Part shown: piece after piece, positions 61,137 through 64,000 of the stretch
Numbering within the stretch: the first letter of the stretch is position 1
Layout of the letters: the number at the start of each line of letters is the position of its first letter
NCBI GenBank assembly: GCA_001281695.1
Contig: LJIE01000001.1
Span: 2,937,521-3,001,520 of the forward strand
Direction: 5' to 3'
DNA from: a bacterium 336/3
GTDB lineage: Bacteria; Bacteroidota; Bacteroidia; Cytophagales; Thermonemataceae
Length of the DNA stretch: 64,000 nucleotides
The notes under the pieces: model-generated
The model's database searches: none
The model's input: only the letters and a program-made list of their open reading frames with translations
Told to the model about the DNA's origin: nothing
Program-made: the position numbers and the translations under genes

Positions 61137-61742
61137 TTATTTATATTTCTCAAAAAACAACTTTTTAAGTCGCATTAAGCATTTGTATTTCTGATTCTTG
61201 GCATTATCAGCATTGGTATAACCCATTTTTTCAGATATATCTTGCATCGAAAGATTTTCGATATAGAAATCCTTGAGAAGTGTTCTACAAGGCTCTCCTA
61301 TAATATCCAAAGCTTGAGCCATTGCTCCATATTTATGTTCTCCATCCTCTGCATTAATTTCCTCTTCTTCAAAAGGAATAAAACTTTCAAAATCTTCTAT
61401 TTTGCCATAATAACGCCCTTTCTCTCTCAATCTCTTTAGCCAAAGCCTTCTACACACCGAATACACAAATGTTTTGATTTGGCATGTCAGCAAGAAATTC
61501 TCTTGCTTGAGTTTCTCATATAGTACCAAAATAGCCTCCTGATACAAATCTTTGGCATCTTGGTCTGTACCATTGTTTTGAATTATAAAATGTAAAATAG
61601 TTGGATAATGTTGTTTATAAACTATTTCCAATACTTTACTATCTCCCTGACGCAAACCTGCGATAATATCTGTTTCTGAATACTGCAAAGCCTGATGACT
61701 CATGAATGATTTAGGTGTATTTTGAAGCAGGAATTTAGCCAT
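61137..61742 (-). CDS. ECF-type RNA polymerase sigma factor
   Basis: 201 residues. Region 2 at ~35-105 (D-S-K-V-L-E-I-V-Y-K-Q-H-Y-P-T-I-L and D-A-K-D-L-Y-Q-E-A-I-L-V-L-Y-E-K-L, with TFVYSVCRRLWLKRLRE), and region 4 at ~140-198 (L-S-M-Q-D-I-S-E-K-M-G-Y-T-N-A-D-N-A-K-N-Q-K-Y-K-C-L-M-R-L-K). This is a small group 4 sigma-70. Start uncertain: ATG at 61742 or the ATG 13 codons further (61703). It precedes the membrane protease/anti-sigma gene on the same strand. Confidence 0.9.
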   Translation of the reverse strand: MAKFLLQNTPKSFMSHQALQYSETDIIAGLRQGDSKVLEIVYKQHYPTILHFIIQNNGTDQDAKDLYQEAILVLYEKLKQENFLLTCQIKTFVYSVCRRLWLKRLREKGRYYGKIEDFESFIPFEEEEINAEDGEHKYGAMAQALDIIGEPCRTLLKDFYIENLSMQDISEKMGYTNADNAKNQKYKCLMRLKKLFFEKYK

Positions 61743-62021
61743 TGCTTTTTAATATTCAAAATCCATATTACATAAAAGCAAGAATGCTTCTATTCATGTA
61801 ATTTTCCTTTGATACCATTTTCAAAAAAAAGTAACCCAAGTTCTCTTTGTCAAATTTTTATTTATTTTTTAAGATTCTGATTTTCATACTGTTCAATCTA
61901 AATTTTAAATAGTAATTGTTCATTGTTTTTACTATACATTGTTAAGTCTATGTTTAGCCAAAGTGTATCATTTTTAACTATTTCATAATTTTTCTTTCAT
62001 CATAAAGCAAAATTAAAAAAC

Positions 62022-62040
62022 GTAGTTTGTAAAAAACTAC
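62022..62040 (+). promoter_or_regulatory. Hairpin directly before the TTG start of the LpxH-like gene
   Basis: GTAGTTT / AAACTAC with a 5-nt loop ends 1 nt before the TTG start codon at 62042. It could hide the ribosome binding site. The rest of the ~300-nt divergent gap back to the sigma factor gene is AT-rich; no further clear feature or short gene is seen. Confidence 0.35.
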
Positions 62041-62041
62041 C

Positions 62042-62878
62042 TTGAAAAAGCACCATAAAACAATCATCATTTCGGATGTACATTTAGGGACATCAGGCTC
62101 AAAAGCGAAACAGTTAGTTCGTTTTTTAAAGCAAAATACTTGTGAAAACTTGATTTTGAATGGAGATATTATAGATGGTTGGCAGTTACAGCGTTCATCG
62201 GGCAAGTGGAAAAGAAAGCACACTCGTTTTTTTAAGCTGATTTTAAAAATGGTTGATAAATATAAAACGAAAGTTATTTATCTGAGAGGTAACCATGATG
62301 ATTTTTTAGACCAAATTCTGCCTATACGCATTGGTAAAATCTCTATCATGCGAGATTATATCTATGAAAGTGCAGGAAAACGTTTTTACATTACACATGG
62401 AGATATTTTTGATAGTATCACAACAAAACTAAAATTCATTGCCAAATTGGGCGATATTGGTTATACTTTCTTGTTGTGGTTGAATAAATGTTACAACCAA
62501 TACCGAGCCAAACGAGGCTTGCCTTACTACTCACTTTCACAAAAAATAAAAGCAAAAGTAAAGTCGGCTGTTTCGTATATTGATGATTTTGAAAAAGAAC
62601 TAGCTAATTTCGCTCGTGTTAAAGAGTGTGATGGGATTATTTGTGGGCATATTCATCAGCCCGCCATCAAAGAAATAGATGGCATTATATACATGAACTC
62701 AGGCGATTGGGTAGAATCGCTGACTGCACTTACTGAGGATTTTAAAGGCAATTGGGAACTTGTTCATTATATCAAAGACATAGACATGCATGCTGAGTAT
62801 GCCAAAGAGGAAGATAAAGATGATGAATTAGACGAATTAACTGACTTTGATATTCAAGATTTAATTAGCCAATCGTAA
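62042..62878 (+). CDS. UDP-2,3-diacylglucosamine diphosphatase-like metallophosphoesterase
   Basis: 278 residues starting at TTG 62042 (MKKHHKTIIISDVHLG); no ATG fits. A calcineurin-like phosphoesterase with D12-x-H14 (SDVHLG), GDIIDGW (D42), RGNHDD (N84, H85), THGD and a GHIHQPA motif, a complete dinuclear metal site. Most like LpxH-type enzymes that hydrolyse UDP-2,3-diacylglucosamine in lipid A synthesis, but the family includes other UDP-sugar pyrophosphatases. The acidic tail is variable. Confidence 0.88.
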   Translation: MKKHHKTIIISDVHLGTSGSKAKQLVRFLKQNTCENLILNGDIIDGWQLQRSSGKWKRKHTRFFKLILKMVDKYKTKVIYLRGNHDDFLDQILPIRIGKISIMRDYIYESAGKRFYITHGDIFDSITTKLKFIAKLGDIGYTFLLWLNKCYNQYRAKRGLPYYSLSQKIKAKVKSAVSYIDDFEKELANFARVKECDGIICGHIHQPAIKEIDGIIYMNSGDWVESLTALTEDFKGNWELVHYIKDIDMHAEYAKEEDKDDELDELTDFDIQDLISQS

Positions 62879-62996
62879 AGATTTTACTCTTATATCAATT
62901 GAATCAGAAAAATTGTAGCACTTTGTTACAATTTTTTTTATTTTTTGTTGTTATTTTAATGATCATTCAATAAATTAGCAAATAATATTTCCAATT

Positions 62997-63845
62997 ATGC
63001 AAACGATCAACATACCCACTTCTGACGGTTATACACTTTCAGGAAGTATCTATCATTCTGATTTAAAACCAGATAAGATATTACTTATCAATCCTGCAGT
63101 TGCTGTACCTCAGCGTTATTACTCCGAATTTGCTCAATTCATGGTTCAGAAAGGCTATACGGTTTACACCTACGATTATAGAGGTATTGGTGCTTCCAAA
63201 TACTCAAAATTAAAAGGTTTTAAAGCTGATATGCAGGATTGGGCAACCAAAGATTTGACAGGAGTTTTATCGTTTATTCAAGAAAAGCATCCAAACACCT
63301 CTCTTTCTGTGGTAGGGCATAGTTTTGGTGGAAACTGTTTGGGACTCAACGAAAAATCAGAAAATGTATTTGATAAGATAGTAATGGTAGGCTCACAACA
63401 TGGATATTATGGCCATTATTGGGCAAGTAAAAAACCTCTTTTATTTGCGTTATGGAACATCTTTATCCCTACTTTTAGCCATTTATATGGATACTTCCCA
63501 TCTCAGTATTTTGGAATGGGTGAACAACTTCCCAAAGGAGTAGCTTTGGAATGGGCTAAAATATGCCGAAACCCACAATGGCTCTTTGCATACTTGCCTG
63601 AAAATAAAAATTATTACGGAAAAATAAAGCAACCCTTGCTTGCTATTAGTATAGAAGATGATTGGTATGCCCCAAAAAAAGCTGTAGAAAAACTTTTTGA
63701 AGATGGTTATAAAAACGCTCAAGCCAAACGTTTACACTTATATCCAAAAGATTTTGGCATGAAAGAAATTGGACATTTTGGCTTTTTCAAGAAGAAAAAT
63801 AAAGAACAATTATGGCATTTAGTAAGTGATTTTTTGAATGACTAG
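62997..63845 (+). CDS. Alpha/beta hydrolase family protein
   Basis: 282 residues. YbgC/esterase-like alpha/beta hydrolase: N-P-A-V-A-V-P-Q-R-Y-Y oxyanion region, nucleophile Ser109 in VVGHSFGGN, an acid in S-I-E-D-D-W-Y-A-P and His in E-I-G-H-F-G-F-F. No signal peptide; cytoplasmic. Followed 15 nt later by a TetR-type regulator gene, a common pairing. Confidence 0.86.
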   Translation: MQTINIPTSDGYTLSGSIYHSDLKPDKILLINPAVAVPQRYYSEFAQFMVQKGYTVYTYDYRGIGASKYSKLKGFKADMQDWATKDLTGVLSFIQEKHPNTSLSVVGHSFGGNCLGLNEKSENVFDKIVMVGSQHGYYGHYWASKKPLLFALWNIFIPTFSHLYGYFPSQYFGMGEQLPKGVALEWAKICRNPQWLFAYLPENKNYYGKIKQPLLAISIEDDWYAPKKAVEKLFEDGYKNAQAKRLHLYPKDFGMKEIGHFGFFKKKNKEQLWHLVSDFLND

Positions 63846-63860
63846 TAAAATTTTTAACCT

Positions 63861-64000
63861 ATGACTGAACCTGCAAAAAAATATAGCAAGAAAGAGGAAA
63901 TCATGTGGATAGCATCCGATATTTTCAGGCAAAATGGCTACCATAATACCAGTATTTCGGATTTGGCAAAAGCTTGTGGTTTACACAATGCTCATTTTTA
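63861..64000 (+). CDS. TetR/AcrR regulator, N-terminal part (3' end outside window)
   Basis: The first 46 residues only: MTEPAKKYSKKEEIMWIASD, then F-R-Q-N-G-Y-H-N-T-S-I-S-D-L-A-K-A-C-G-L-H-N-A-H-F. This is the HTH of TetR family repressors (helix 1, and helices 2-3 with N-T-S-I-S-D-L-A and G-L-H). The ligand domain is beyond the window. It starts 15 nt after the hydrolase gene and probably regulates it or the downstream genes. Confidence 0.88.
   Translation, partial: MTEPAKKYSKKEEIMWIASDIFRQNGYHNTSISDLAKACGLHNAHF

Noticed and set aside
1-64000. CRISPR arrays, transposons, integrases, rRNA or tRNA genes
   Set aside because: Looked for regular repeats, transposase motifs, inverted terminal repeats and cloverleaf-like sequences in all gene-free stretches; none seen by eye.

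Overview
The window is about 64 kb of AT-rich chromosomal DNA from a member of the Bacteroidota, most likely a gliding-type Cytophagales/Cytophagia relative. The evidence is gene content plus promoter style. Several genes are preceded by the Bacteroidota -7 box TAnnTTTG, in the best cases with a TTTG -33 box 18-20 nt upstream (argS, tsf, nupC). Shine-Dalgarno motifs are weak, and there are many short lipoproteins with a Leu/Val/Ser-X-Cys lipobox. KptA, TonB-like, LysM/BON, YfhO and DUF2975/YozG families fit the same assignment. I see no rRNA, tRNA, CRISPR array, insertion sequence, integrase or prophage. The window reads as ordinary core chromosome plus lineage-specific hypothetical genes.

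Layout. 1-5 kb: the end of a nucleotide-sugar dehydrogenase gene, an FAD oxidoreductase, smpB, an SRPBCC protein, a cytochrome c lipoprotein and a family 2 glycosyltransferase. 5-11 kb: unknown genes, then a minus-strand run of a coiled-coil membrane protein, a vWA-like lipoprotein and kptA, headed by marC. 11-20 kb: mostly minus strand, with nuoN, small membrane proteins, an S41 protease, comB, ybaB, a DUF420 protein and a TonB-like protein. 20-30 kb: argS, then a surface-polysaccharide cluster (large membrane protein, Wzx-like flippase, methyltransferase, GT2, Wzy/ligase-like protein, GT4). 30-42 kb: LysM/BON protein, nuoL, MBL hydrolase, a DUF2975 plus HTH pair, terC, lipid kinase, hemN and a large sensor without a kinase domain. 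42-48 kb: a 40-residue hydrophobic microprotein, thiamine-binding protein, ftsK, a truncated acetyltransferase remnant, and a Crp/Fnr regulator followed by a hydrolase with an FNR-type box. 48-55 kb: rodA, mrdA, mreD and yfhO. 55-64 kb: outer membrane protein, nupC, tsf, lytic transglycosylase, an anti-sigma/protease fusion with its sigma factor, an LpxH-like phosphoesterase, an alpha/beta hydrolase and a partial TetR regulator.

How the genes work together. Envelope building is the main theme: polysaccharide export and assembly, cell elongation (RodA/PBP2/MreD), division and chromosome translocation (FtsK), a lytic transglycosylase and numerous lipoproteins. Respiration is represented by two isolated complex I subunits (NuoL, NuoN), a DUF420 protein and a cytochrome c lipoprotein. 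Translation and RNA quality control are represented by SmpB, ArgS, EF-Ts and KptA.

The most interesting items are: the sigma factor next to an anti-sigma-like protein fused to an HtrA-like protease; a cytochrome c lipoprotein whose expected axial Met position appears to be Cys; the kptA/vWA-lipoprotein/coiled-coil membrane protein run; a perfect TTGAT-N4-GTCAA box at class II activator spacing behind a Crp/Fnr gene; and the unreported 40-residue membrane peptide. No complete new defence or mobile system was found. Several start codons were moved inward from the longest open frame to the ATG that fits the family and the promoter; each case is stated.
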